Assembly (NCBI GenBank): GCA_029959085.1
Contig: JARWIR010000011.1
Span: 13,517,840 to 13,581,839 of the forward strand
Length of the DNA stretch: 64,000 nt
Direction: 5' to 3'
Origin: Nemophila menziesii
Lineage: Eukaryota > Streptophyta > Magnoliopsida > Boraginales > Hydrophyllaceae
Position numbers and translations under genes: made by a program. Of the stretch, positions 1 through 9,167 are shown one piece after another. Under the pieces are notes generated by a model. The model searched no databases. It was not told the DNA's origin and saw only the letters and a program-made list of their open reading frames with translations. The number at the start of each line of letters is the position of its first letter. Position 1 is the stretch's first letter.

Positions 1-24
1 TGACATTCAAGAGTGTGGGGGATT
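1..24 (+). mobile_element. 3' internal end of an upstream copia element, with polypurine tract
   Basis: The first 24 bases match the stretch just upstream of the 3' LTR of the complete copia element at 18662-24962 (its 24094-24117): a 'gacattcaa' block, then a purine run 'gtgtgggggat' abutting the LTR start. This is the expected plus-strand primer site (PPT). The rest of this element lies left of the window. Confidence 0.8.
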
Positions 25-244
25 GTTGGAAAACTTGAAAGTCATTTGAAAGGTTTTTTGGACACTTTAAGTTCTCCCACATCGGTAGGAGAAAAGGCTC
101 TTGGCCTACTTTTATAAGGTGTAATATTAACAATGTCCAAATAGCCAATAACCATGCACATAGCAAAGCAATGGTTTAGCCCACACGCGCGCACCACCAC
201 CACCACCACCCACCCGCCTTGTCCGGCACCGGCACCGGCGACGG

Positions 245-275
245 CGTGGGGCGTGGGTCGTGGGTCGTTGGGGAG
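245..275 (+). repeat. GTGGGWC heptamer repeat in LTR (short allele)
   Basis: About three tandem copies of a GTGGGTC-like heptamer lie within the LTR, just after a (CAC)n run. The same place in the LTR at 18662 has about seven copies and in the LTR at 24118 about two, so the array length varies between LTR copies. Confidence 0.75.
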
Positions 276-591
276 TTTGGGGAGTCAAAAAATGAAAATG
301 AAGTGGATTTTGTACCAGCTCTTATAGTAGTGGTTGACTACTCCAACTCAAACGTAGAGACGAACCTCCACTAATCTCGCACGCGTTAAAGGGAAAGGAT
401 ATTCAACAGCTGTTACTTAGTCAAGTCAAACACGTGGGAAATCAAAAGGTCAACATAGCTGTTAAAGAATATTATAAACGTGGGGGTTACAAGGCAATCA
501 AAACGTCAACCCAATCAAGTCAATTCTGGGAGAGAATCGTGGGACTTAATGGGGACGTTTCTGAAGGCTTGGGTATTCCACTCCTCACCCC

Positions 592-599
592 TATATATT
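592..599 (+). promoter_or_regulatory. TATA box of the copia LTR
   Basis: 'tatatatt' lies at the same position in the LTR as the stronger 'tatataaag' of the two LTRs at 18662 and 24118, so it probably marks the U3/R promoter of this family. Confidence 0.55.
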
Positions 600-977
600 G
601 AGCTCCCATTCCACTCTCTACAGCTACGAATTACGAAGGAAAAAAAGAAAACTCTGCCTCTTCTCTCACTCTCTAAAATACTAAACTAGTGGTTAGTTTT
701 TCCATTCCGTTAGAGATACCGGGTTCCGCCGGAATATCTTTTTAACGACCGAGGATTAGGCTCGTTTTTCTTTTCCGTGTAAGTTTGTTTTCGTAACTAT
801 TTCCGTGTAATTTTTAATTCGATTTTGTAATCGCATTTCCGTGTATTGTTATTCGATTTTTGTAATCGCATTTCAGTTTTATTGTAATAGTTAGATTACT
901 TCAAAAACTTTTTTTCTTTTCTGTTGTTTTTCGGAAACCATTTTCTTTTGTACAACTGGTGGTTATTTCTAATAACA

Positions 978-1031
978 ATAATAATCCGATCTTTAATATC
1001 TTCTAATTATATCATGAATATCTTTATAACA
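978..1031 (-). mobile_element. Truncated 3' LTR of the minus-strand copia element
   Basis: Read on the minus strand from 1031 it begins TGTTATAAAGATATTCATGA and aligns with the 5' LTR start at 4739 for about 50 bases before the match ends. The purine run 'tttgagggga' (minus strand) sits immediately upstream at about 1032-1041 and is the polypurine tract. Confidence 0.7.
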
Positions 1032-1144
1032 TCCCCTCAAATTGATGTTGGTAGCTTATAAAGCATCAATTTGTTAACCAAAAATTGACGTAGGTGAAGA
1101 TAAAGAGCCTTACTAAAGCTCGGTAGAGATATTAGGAAGAGTTA

Positions 1145-1378
1145 TTACATTTTTATTAAAGGATTCACGTATAGAGTGACAATCAACTTCAATATGCTTT
1201 GTACATTCCTGGAAGACAGGATTGGCGACAATTTGAATAGCACTAGTGTTATCAGCATAAAGAGGAGTAGAAGTTGAGGAAAACCAAGTTCACCCAATAA
1301 TCCACAAAGCCACGTGATCTCAGAGCAAGCAGAAGACATAACACGGTATTCAGACTTGGTTGAGAACTTAGAAACCAT
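1145..1378 (-). pseudogene. Copia RNase H, C-terminal fragment
   Basis: The minus-strand translation carries the copia RNase H block 'VSKFSTKSEYRVMSSACSE' followed by 'WLCGLLGELGF'. The family normally has SRSSAEAEYRA and a WL.LLxELG helix. The downstream 'DNTSAI' segment is only visible in another frame, so the domain is frameshifted. It is the last coding part before the polypurine tract. Confidence 0.75.
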
Positions 1379-1429
1379 GTATTGCTTCTTACTCTTTCAA
1401 GAAACTAGCGCATCACCTAAAAATATGCA

Positions 1430-1825
1430 TTAGCTAGTAACCGAGCGACGGGTATCCACACATTCCGCCCAATCAGCATCACTATATCTCACCACCTGTA
1501 ATGAAAATGACTTAGGGAAGACCAATCCCCACATTGTGGTTCCTTTTAAATATCTAAGAATGCGACGAACTGTGGCTAGGTCGAAGTGACGAGAGGCTTG
1601 CATAAATTGTCTAACTTGTTGCACAAAAAATGAAATGTCTGGATGAGTTATTGTCAAGTAGTTCAAACTCCCGACAAGCTGCCGATACAAAGATGGGTCT
1701 GATAGAAGTCCACCTTTCTCTTGACTTACTTTAAGATTTACCTCTAATGGAGTCAAAAGTGAATTTCCCAATTGAAACATAAATAGTATTGAGATTGGAA
1801 ATAAGCAATGTATGAGGAAAACCAT
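1430..1825 (-). pseudogene. Copia RT C-terminus and RNase H N-terminus fragment
   Basis: It contains the typical copia sequence 'YRQLVGSLNYLTITHPDI' followed by 'VRRILRYLKGTTMWGL' and the RNase H start 'YSDADWAECVDTRRSVTS' with its first catalytic Asp. The catalytic YVDD region that should precede it is absent. The frame joins almost directly to the integrase-side ORF, which indicates a deletion of most of RT. Confidence 0.8.
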
Positions 1826-2440
1826 ACTTATAAGGTGGATGTATAACCCGAGTAGAGCGCCTTAAAAGCGAAGAATTAGATGACGGATTGGTGTCTTGAA
1901 GTTGCGCTAAAGAGGGGCATTGATGTCTATGATACAAAAAAGCTGTTTTAAAACGTCCAATAAAAGGAGATCCATCATCAAAAGTAGTAAGTAGAGTAAC
2001 AGGAAGGTGAGAAGCAACTGGTGACTGAAAAATATTGATGTCAAAGAAAACGACATTTCGAGAGATACAAAATTTGCTAGTACGAGCATCGTAACAAACA
2101 AATACTTTGTGTCTAGGGCTATATCCCATAAAAGCATGCATGACAGATTGAGCAGAAAGTTTATGACAATCACAGATGGTAGATGAACAAAACTAACACA
2201 CCCAAAAGTATGGAGTGATTAATACTCAAGGTATATGCCATATAATCGAATATATAAGGAATCATAATATAAAGTGATAGTATGGAAACAATTGATTAAA
2301 TAAACAATTGCGGATAAGGCTTCTACCCAGAATTTAAAAGGAGTAGATGAATCAATTAGCAAAGTACGAACGACATCTAACAAATGTCGAATCTTACGCT
2401 CAACCATGCCATTTTGTTTAGGGTATATGGATAAGAGCAC
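1731..2440 (-). pseudogene. Copia integrase C-terminal half (frameshifted)
   Basis: Minus-strand segments read 'PKQNGMVERKIRHLLD' (the region of the third catalytic residue, E, of the DDE integrase), then 'FMGYSPRHKVFVCYD' and 'SKFCISRNVVFFD', the usual copia block after integrase. An RR.R-rich stretch ('LLRRSTRVIHPP') follows, as is normal before RT. Several frame changes and stops are present between the pieces. Residues of the two upstream catalytic Asp sites are not recognisable in an open frame. Confidence 0.75.
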
Positions 2441-2764
2441 TGAGAAAGTATCTCTTTTTGTTGAAGATAGTTCTTAAATAAATGACACATGTATTCCCCC
2501 TAAGTCTGACCGCAACATTTTGATACTAGTACTAAATTGTGTCTCAACAAGTGCAACAAATTTTTGAAAGACGGAAAACATTTAGCTTTAGAACGAATGA
2601 AATATATCCAAGTAAATCGACTAAAATCGTTGATAAACGTTACAAAATAGTGATATTGACCATGGGAAATAATAAGATAGCGCCCAAAACATCAGTATGC
2701 ACAATTTCAAAGCATGCGGAATCACAACTACCATGTCTTGGAAAAGTTGACAATTTACTTTTAC

Positions 2765-3241
2765 CTAGATGACAAGAAGTAGCACATTCGAAAGATATAG
2801 AAGAAGAAGAAAGTTTTTTATTACCCAAAAACCATGTTTCAAACGATGACTAAAGACATCAGAACTAGGGTGTCCTAATTTCTTATGACATACGTCATTA
2901 TTATTTGAGGTAGACGTACATGCAAAATAAACAACATTAAGAATAGAATACTGGAAAGGAAATAGACGCCCCACTTTAGGCACCTTCCCGATCACTGTCC
3001 TTGACACCTGATCCTGCACAATACGACCCCCACGAGAGAAATGATTATCACAATTATTATCAACCAGTTGTCCAACAAATATTAACTTTGTAGATAATCC
3101 AGGAGAGACGAGAACATTTTGAAATGAGGAGTTCAAATTACCAATAACAGTTTTAGGGAGTGTACTGACATTAATAATTTGAATAGTTTGTGAACCTCCA
3201 TACTTACAAACTTCATAGAGACCCATCGTATTTCCAGTCAT
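2765..3241 (-). pseudogene. Copia protease remnant and GAG-pre-integrase region
   Basis: It begins after the expected protease site and reads 'NVLVSPGLSTKLIFVGQL', matching the copia post-protease block (L.VP.L..NLLSVGQL). The pre-integrase zinc-binding block follows, seen as 'CHKKLGHPSSDVFSHRL' (normally W H.RLGHPS). The first His-x-x-x-Leu pair is partly altered. In-frame decay follows, giving a nonsense C-terminus. Confidence 0.75.
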
Positions 3242-3439
3242 ATGATTAGAAGCACCCGAATCAACAGTCCAAGAAGAGGAAGGGAAATTTGTACCTTATA
3301 GGCCTAAAGCCGTAAAAGCTGATATAATAATTTGTTGAACCATGGCTGGTGTAAGGATAGAAGTCTTGGACCTTACATTGGGAGGATTAGATGAAGTGGA
3401 AGACTAAACCACCGCTTAAAGGGCTTGAGATGTGCGATT

Positions 3440-3594
3440 ATGAGGTCACACTGGACAATCTTTAATGATATGGCCTTCTTTCTTACAATAGTTACAAACT
3501 TTATTGGGACAGCTGCGAGCAATATGACCGAAATTCTTGCTACTGAAACACTGTAATTTGTTCCTTCCTCTCCATTGTGTAGCTTAAGCGACAT
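3440..3594 (-). pseudogene. Copia Gag zinc knuckle region
   Basis: One minus-strand frame reads 'CNYCKKEGHIIKDC', a perfect CX2CX4HX4C zinc knuckle. It is preceded by 'CFSSKNFGHIARSC', which would be a second knuckle except that its second Cys is a Ser. The longer open frame here is out of register with it. An in-frame stop follows the knuckle. Confidence 0.75.
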
Positions 3595-3684
3595 TCATCG
3601 TTTTAGAAAATACCTTGTCATAAGTTATTCCAATTTGAGTGGATAATCGTTGTTCCTCATGCAATAAATCCCCCAAGAAGATAT

Positions 3685-4005
3685 CTAATGAAGAAACCTG
3701 ATTACGTCCAGTAAACTAGCTCGAAAATGTTCAAATTCAGGTCGAAGCTTCATTAGAAACTGATCGCCTTGGATCTCATCATGGATAGGTTGAAGATCCA
3801 CAAGAGCGGCCTTGGGATCCTTATCATATAAAATAGCAGAATACTCGCTCCAAATATTGATAAAACTTGAATAAAATTGCTTTATTGTTAAGTTACCTTG
3901 AGTGTAGTTGCTGATTTCCAATTCCATTTGGATTTTTCTAACACTATTTTCTGATGATAAATATGATTTAGATAATTTCACATAGCATGAATTGTAGTGA
4001 AACAC
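3685..4005 (-). pseudogene. Copia Gag fragment (UBN2-like)
   Basis: The 106-residue reading frame contains 'IQMELEISNYTQGNLTIKQFY' type sequence and then 'LRPEFEHFRASLLD', the usual helical copia Gag core (QG..SI..YY..FK.LWDEL, then FL.GL...F...R.Q). The N-terminal part and the link to the zinc knuckle are broken by frameshifts. Confidence 0.7.
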
Positions 4006-4364
4006 GGAAAATTGTTACTAGCTTCAAACGTCCCCAATAGCCAAGAAACCACCTTAGCATCCTTGACCTCCAATTGAGCAACTTAAGATTTGTCATTTGA
4101 AACTTGAATAATATATCAATATGATCATATAATTTTTTTACCATTCATAAACATCGTGAACTAGAATTTCCACGTAGGAAATTTTTTTCACGTAAATCGA
4201 ACCATAGAATTTTCAAAAGACATGATTACAAAACTCTCCAAAATGAATTGCCCTAACACTCTGATCACGACAAAAGAACACTCAAGAAATATATTATTAA
4301 CCACAAAAGAAAACCCTAAAAAAAACTCTCAAAGATTAACACACTAAAATGATTATTAGAATAT

Positions 4365-4376
4365 GCTCTAATACTA
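4365..4376 (-). other. Degenerate primer-binding site of the minus-strand copia element
   Basis: On the minus strand it reads 'tagtattagagc', two changes from the TGGTATCAGAGC that pairs with initiator Met-tRNA in many plant copia elements. It lies immediately inside the 5' LTR. Confidence 0.65.
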
Positions 4377-4739
4377 TGTAAAAATAGTATGGATGATTTT
4401 CCTATGGGTTTTCTCCCCTTTATATAGTAAATTATTACAATTTATTTACTACCTAAAATGCTATACAAGGTAAATATATTTACTACAAGGCAATTTTTTT
4501 TTTTTTTTGTTATATAGGAGAGTCACTTTTGGACTCGCAGTCATTGACTCAGTTAGAACATGTATTACTAGATTTGATGACCAAAGTCCTGGCCAGTGAA
4601 CTAATCCTAACTGCTTCTAATAATTTTTTTCTACAAGGTTAATATATTTCTACAAGACAGATTTATTCTTTTTTAATATTTACTACCTAATAATCTGATG
4701 TTTAATATTTTATAATTATGTTATGAATGTTTCTGTAAC
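4377..4739 (-). mobile_element. 5' LTR of the minus-strand copia element
   Basis: About 363 bp, starting TGTTACAGAAAC (minus strand) and ending next to the primer-binding site. It contains a 'tatataaagg' TATA box about 60 bp before its end (plus 4418-4427), which fits a U3 promoter. It also holds a poly(T) run. Confidence 0.7.
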
Positions 4740-4757
4740 ACTAATAACTATGGTCAT

Positions 4758-4987
4758 CTGGCCAGAGCCTTGCTATTTCTTCAGCACTTAAAGGGGAGGT
4801 CCATGGTTCGAATCCCCTCCCTAACGGGTGTAAAGTAAGAGGTACAAGGCTCGAACTCCTCCCTGAACATGGGCAACCTAGTTCTGATTTACCATGAGAA
4901 TATATATGGGGAGGCATGTATATCTCTGTGGGATTAGTCGGGTGCGCGCAAGCTAGTCCGGAACCCATGTAACCAAAAAAAAAAAAA
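4758..4987 (+). mobile_element. tRNA-derived SINE with 12-bp target duplication
   Basis: The element is ~230 bp and ends in a poly(A) run. A pol III B-box 'ggttcgaatcc' sits at 4805-4815, and a plant-SINE-like 3' end with 'agtcgggtgcgcgcaagc' lies at about 4937-4954. It is flanked by perfect 12-bp direct repeats AACTATGGTCAT (4746-4757 and 4988-4999). A clear A-box is not visible, so the head may be decayed. It needs reverse transcriptase from a LINE to move. The perfect duplication shows an insertion that has not been rearranged. Confidence 0.9.
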
Positions 4988-4999
4988 AACTATGGTCAT

Positions 5000-5409
5000 T
5001 ACAAATTTGTTTTAAAAGTTATGTCCTTTTTTCTTTTGTGACCAATTCTAATATATCCTATGAATAGTTATTATGAACTTTAATGTGCTTTCGTCTTTAT
5101 TTTTCTAACAACTAAAGATGCTTCTATTTGTTTCCAGGTACTCACCATAGCACAAAAAATCATAGAGTGCACATAATCAAACACTACAATCACTGTGGCT
5201 GAACAGAAGAGAAACGATTTGTTGGAGTACAAGAGTGAGAGTTTTCTTCCAAAAGCACACTGAGAAGAACTTTCATGCGTTCCCTAAGCACAACCTCCTT
5301 TAACTCTCAGACAAAGGAATCTCAGTTGGCATATTCAATGGTCCTGCGAGAATATTTGGAGTTGAATTTAGAGGAGGTCTGTTTATTCTTCCTGTTTTTA
5401 CTTTTAATA
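5000..5409. other. Unassigned segment between SINE and MULE
   Basis: I see no recognisable domain here. A plus-strand frame is open for about 45 codons around 5250-5385 ('TLRRTFMRSLSTTSFNSQ...') and could be an exon remnant of the gene whose later exons lie at 7230-8265. The similarity is not strong enough to say so. Confidence 0.4.
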
Positions 5410-5418
5410 TACTTATAA

Positions 5419-5873
5419 GAGTAAATAACACTTTTGCCCCCTGTGTTTATACGCGATTGACAGGTTGCCCCCTAAGTCTTAAAATGCGCCTCGATGCCCC
5501 CTAAGATTTAGTTTTGTGACCCGTTACCCCCTACTGCGTGTTCCGTCCATTTTTTCTAGTTAAAAATGACGTGGCAATTCCATGTCACCTTTTTTTTTTA
5601 ATCCAGATGTTAATTAATTATTTAATTAAGATTAAAGTAAGGGTAAATTAGGTTTTTTATAATAGTTTTAATATTATTAAATAAAAATGATAAAATAACA
5701 CCCCCCCACCCCCACCCCACCGCACCCCCTACCCCCCTACCCCCCCTCCCCTTCTTCTTCTTCCCCTTCTTCTTCCCCGATGACCTGCAACTCCTTTTCT
5801 TTAAAAAAAAAACAATCTCTTCCAACTTAGGCATTTAAGATCATGAGTAATGTTCGTTGGCGAAGAACAATAT
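5419..5873 (+). repeat. Left terminal inverted repeat of the MULE
   Basis: 455 bp, the inverse complement of 6742-7189. It contains a polypyrimidine/C-rich stretch (about 5700-5800) whose complement gives the Lys/Gly-rich open frames seen in both TIRs. Those frames are a by-product of the repeat and not genes. Confidence 0.93.
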
Positions 5874-5964
5874 TCGACTTAATTAAGGACTAATGGAGCA
5901 GCCTAGGCTGATTAATGACCATCTCTATCACTTGTAAATCTAACGACTGTTGATTTTTAGAAGT

Positions 5965-6432
5965 TTACATGTGTTGAATTTTATGAAGAAACTTAGGATG
6001 TTCATGTATGATTCTATAAGTAGTTGCATCTACTGAGAAACCATGTTTTCTCATTTCCTTGACTGATTCAATTGCCTCTTCATACTCTCTCCTCCATCTC
6101 TTTCTCCTCTCCCAACACACCATTTCATCGAAAAAATTCTTCTTTTTCTTCTTCGTCAAACCATTTCCGAGATCCCCAGACAATAATGGAAGCTTCCTTG
6201 TTGATGAATCCAAACTACCATTGCTTTGGTGACCCATTTTCACATTGCTAGTAGATGTATGGAGACTCTCCGATTCTCCAGATGGACCGCCCAACAAATG
6301 GTGAAAAACTGGGTTTAATTCACCTTGAAAACAATGAGAATCCAAGCTATCCATCCTCTTCTTCGTCGAATCATTGTTGGCAACATTATCAAACGCTTGT
6401 TTCATAGATTTTAAAAAGACTAAACCTTCCAA
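5965..6432 (-). CDS. Unrecognised 155-aa ORF inside the MULE (captured fragment?)
   Basis: The minus-strand frame starts at an ATG and encodes a charged protein. Its C-terminal end 'EEAIESVKEMRKHGFSVDA' loosely resembles a pentatricopeptide-type helix pair (EM...G...D..TY), followed by 'TYRIIHEHPKFL'. Ser/Asn-rich N-terminal residues and a KKKKK run lie ahead of it. I do not recognise the family. Its position in the MULE interior and uninterrupted frame suggest a transduplicated host fragment. No matching partner exists in the window. Confidence 0.35.
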   Translation of the reverse strand: MEGLVFLKSMKQAFDNVANNDSTKKRMDSLDSHCFQGELNPVFHHLLGGPSGESESLHTSTSNVKMGHQSNGSLDSSTRKLPLLSGDLGNGLTKKKKKNFFDEMVCWERRKRWRREYEEAIESVKEMRKHGFSVDATTYRIIHEHPKFLHKIQHM

Positions 6433-6512
6433 AGTTTCGAGCTTGTCGTTAAAAATGGTGAAATAAGTAAAGGGTTTTTCGATGAAGAAGGCGTAGGTAC
6501 ACGAAATGTGAG

Positions 6513-6788
6513 ATGAACAGTCCTGATGATTTATGGTTGTCGAATAAACGTGTTAAAGCTTTAACAGTTCTTGAAGATGGATCAATCTTGTTTGAATGGA
6601 ATAATCATTCTTTATTTTCTTACCACCCTGAAACGACAGCTTTTGAAATATATGATTTTTGCGAGCCTGGGTTTCAGGCAAGAGTTGATGTTCGAAGCTT
6701 TGTTTCACCGAAGAATTTCGAACATTTCGAACATTTCGAACATATTGTTCTTCGCCAACGAACATTACTCATGATCTTAAATGCCTAA
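6513..6788 (+). pseudogene. Captured F-box-associated domain fragment
   Basis: The plus-strand frame reads 'VKALTVLEDGSILFEWNNH' then 'LFSYHPETTAFEIYDF', typical of the C-terminal part of F-box proteins (F-box-associated repeat: a beta-propeller-like strand with 'FSYHP.T..FE'). The F-box itself is absent. The frame runs into the right inverted repeat, and 'FEHFEHFEHI' reflects a short tandem repeat at about 6718-6742. It probably encodes no functional protein. The host copy it came from is not in the window. Confidence 0.6.
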
Positions 6789-7189
6789 GTTGGAAGAGAT
6801 TGTTTTTTTTTTTTTAAAGAAAAGGAGTTGCAGGTCATCGGGGAAGAAGAAGGGGAAGAAGAAGAAGGGGAGGGGGGGTAGGAGGTGCGGTGGGGTGGGG
6901 GTGGGGGGTGTTATTTTATCATTTTTATTTAATAATATTAAAACTATTATAAAAAACCTAATTTACCCTTACTTTAATCTTAATTAAATAATTAATTAAC
7001 ATCTGGATTAAAAAAAAAAGGTGACATGGAATTGCCACGTCATTTTTAACGGAAAAAATGGACGGAACACGCAGTAGGGGGTAACGGGTCACAAAACTAA
7101 ATCTTAGGGGGCATCGAGCCGCATTTTAAGACTTAGGGGGCAACCTGTCAATCGCGTATAAACACAAGGGGCAAAAGTGTTATTTACTC
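6742..7189 (-). repeat. Right terminal inverted repeat of the MULE
   Basis: 448 bp, the inverse complement of 5419-5873 with a few small differences, for example in the G-rich stretch around 6860-6910. It ends GTTATTTACTC at 7189, next to the 9-bp duplication. Confidence 0.93.
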
Positions 7190-7229
7190 TACTTATAATA
7201 TCTATGTGACTTATACCATATTGATGCAG

Positions 7230-8265
7230 AGAGTGTTCCTGTTGAGTTTCTTGTGTGATGAAGCGCTAGAGTTATCGACTTTCTGCAAGCACATGGAGCA
7301 ATCCATGTCTCTATCCTCCAAAACAGAGAGTGAAGCTCTCTGGTCACAAAATAGATAATCAGTCACCAAAGCTCTCACTATACTGAAAAAGAAGTTTGGT
7401 TCGTTTTTGGAGCCAATACCAATGAATAAGGGTAATCCGGAATTGAAAGAGGGGGTACTATACAAGTGTCATTGCCTAGAACAGATATCGTCAACTAAAC
7501 CTCATTGTTTTGTGTCACCAATCCTTCATAAATGCCGAAAAACATGCCCAATATTGCAAAACATGGCGACTTATCACTCGGGGTAAAAAGAATGGAAAGA
7601 AAGATGCGGAGATGAAGTCCAAATTCGTACTGCCACGATTAGTACAGAAACTGGTGAGGGAGATGGTAAATGCTTATACAAATGGTGCTTCTTTTTCCTC
7701 AAGTAATATAAGTGCCATTCATTTATCCGCACTAAGGCCATTGATAGGGAATCTTTCGATTTATATGGAGTATTTAAAGATAAACTTGCTGGATATGGAG
7801 TCAGATATATCTGACGAAGCTTTGAGAGCCTCAAGGTTATCACAAGAGAGAAGACGTGTTTGGCGAGCCTTGACAAAATCTACCAATACAATTTACGAGG
7901 TCAGTTAGTACTTACATTTTTTTTATTTCCACATTTAAACTTTCTTCTTTCATTTTTTGAAATGTTGATAATACTTAGTTTTTCTTTATACTTTTCAGAT
8001 GATTCAATCTATAATCACTCTGGAGGATATGATTAGAGGAGACCATTTTCGAAATGATTGGTTTTACTGGTCTTCACCATCCGCAGCAGCACAAATGACC
8101 ACACTTTCTGCTCTTTAGCTACGTATTTACGCCTTGGATTCGGCCATTATTTACGAGAGACCTGCTTCTTCATATGGTGTTGTGGACACAGAAGAAGCTC
8201 TGAGAATCAATGAATGCAAATATTACCAAATTCAGACATTCCAGAATGTTCCAGAGCGAGGGAAT
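7230..8265 (+). pseudogene. MBD9-like chromatin protein, C-terminal exon fragments
   Basis: Plus-strand pieces read in order. 'ESEALWSQNR' followed by an in-frame stop and 'FGSFLEP' lie at 7326-7425. A Cys/His cluster 'CHQSFINAEKHAQYC' starts at 7513. Then come 'YLKINLLDMESDISDEALR' and 'RRVWRALTKSTNTIYE', a GT-AG intron (7900-7998), and 'MIQSIITLEDMIRG', 'NDWFYWSS' and 'LRIYALDSAIIYE'. This matches what I recall of the C-terminal region of the plant methyl-CpG-binding-domain protein MBD9. Breaks are a stop after SQNR, a frame change at about 7505 and a TAG at 8116. The N-terminal domains (MBD, PHD, bromodomain) are not in the window. The Pack-MULE sits just upstream, apparently in the preceding intron. 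Confidence 0.6.
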
Positions 8266-8427
8266 AGACTCGTAGTGTTAGCTTCATCCCTATTGTATAT
8301 TGTATTTTTGGGATTATATTTATTTAAACTAAATATCTTCTTAGCTAAGTTTAGCAATTTTTTACTTGTTGGATGATTTGGTATTATTATGGCAATTACC
8401 GAACATGTAAAATATTTTTTTTTGGTC

Positions 8428-8497
8428 GATATAAAAATGTAGAATAGTAACATATCTGTGATGATATAAAAATGTAGAATAGTAACATATCTGTGAT
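8428..8497 (+). repeat. Tandem duplication of a 35-bp unit
   Basis: Two identical copies of a 35-bp unit starting 'gatataaaaatgtagaatag' lie back to back (8428-8462 and 8463-8497). Confidence 0.9.
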
Positions 8498-8522
8498 TAT
8501 TTTCTTCATGTAAACATATCTG

Positions 8523-8868
8523 GAGCAAGATTGCATAGACAAAGATGTTGGTTCTACCATATTAGAATCATTTTCTGATAGGATTGCATTGTGGCTTTTT
8601 CTGTGGCGAATGATGTTATTTTGAGAAATTTGAGAAATAGTGTACTTACTCTTAGATAGTTGAATCTGATGTATATAGAAAAGAGAACATGTGTTATTCC
8701 TTGAGCAAGATTGCATAGACAAAGATGTTGGTTCTACCATATTAGAATCATTTCCTGATAGGATTGAATTGTAGCTTTTTTTGTGGCAAATGATGTTATT
8801 TTGAGAAATAGTGTACTTAACTCTTAGATAGTTGAATCTGATGTATATAGAAAAGAGAACATGTGTTA
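8523..8868 (+). repeat. Tandem duplication of a ~180-bp unit
   Basis: Units at 8523-8702 and 8703-8868 both start 'gagcaagattgcatagac' and run through 'gagaacatgtgttatt' with a few substitutions and a small indel in the 'tttgagaaa' region. The minus-strand open frame here is repeat-derived and repeats itself. Confidence 0.9.
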
Positions 8869-9167
8869 TTAATTTCCTATGTATATTCCCAGACAATTCA
8901 GAATTATGTTACTTACGTTCAAGAAAGATTCGAACTTATACCTCCAAGAAGAAAGACACAAGACTCTGGTAGCTAGCTAACCTAACTGGTTTACATATCT
9001 ATACATATTGATAAAAAAAATCTATACATTACAATAACTTAGATGTGTTAATCATTTGCTAGAGAAATTTAAAATCTTTTATCAAATGGATGCATTCTAC
9101 AAGGGCTAGTTTCAATTAAAATTGTGTTTTATTTCAAGCAAAGTGATTAACAATGAGATTACTCTAC
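8869..9167. other. Gap with no recognisable feature
   Basis: AT-rich sequence. I see no coding domain, repeat or RNA gene here. Confidence 0.5.

Larger units (their letters stand above)
25..977 (+). mobile_element. 3' LTR of a copia element (related to the 18662-24962 family)
   Basis: It starts TGTTGGAAAA directly after the polypurine tract and is collinear with the LTRs at 18662 and 24118. Shared landmarks, in order, are the 'cccacatcggt' block, the (CAC)n/GTGGG-rich G+C-rich stretch, the 'gtgggggttacaag' block, a TATA box and the 'ccggaatatctttttaac' block. The two copies at 18662/24118 are much closer to each other than to this one, so it is a different subfamily or an older copy. The 3' limit is uncertain: I place it at the 'ataaca' ending at 977, where sequence of the next (minus-strand) copia element begins. 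It may be inserted in that element's 3' LTR. Confidence 0.7.
978..4739 (-). mobile_element. Degenerate Ty1/copia retrotransposon, minus strand
   Basis: On the minus strand the order is 5' LTR (4739 down to about 4377), primer-binding site, Gag with zinc knuckle, protease remnant, integrase, a short RT tail, RNase H, polypurine tract and a truncated 3' LTR (1031 down to about 978). That order is typical of copia. Both LTR copies start with a matching 'tgttayarar.attcat' block. Reading frames are broken many times, and most of the RT domain, including any YVDD site, is missing, so this is a dead internal-deletion copy. The left end is cut by, or contains, the LTR at 25-977. Confidence 0.85.
5419..7189. 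mobile_element. Non-autonomous Mutator-like element (Pack-MULE type), 1771 bp
   Basis: Long terminal inverted repeats (5419-5873 and 6742-7189) begin GAGTAAATAACACTTTTGCC at both ends. The element is flanked by a perfect 9-bp direct repeat TACTTATAA (5410-5418 and 7190-7198). Nine-base duplications and inverted repeats of hundreds of bases are the Mutator signature. No transposase is encoded. The 870-bp interior carries gene-like fragments in both orientations, one recognisable as an F-box C-terminal region, so it fits a Pack-MULE. Confidence 0.93.

Noticed and set aside
5622..5834. Lys/Gly-rich ORF, duplicated in inverted form at 6781-6987
   Set aside because: Both are the two strands of the MULE terminal inverted repeat, with low-complexity C- or G-rich sequence.
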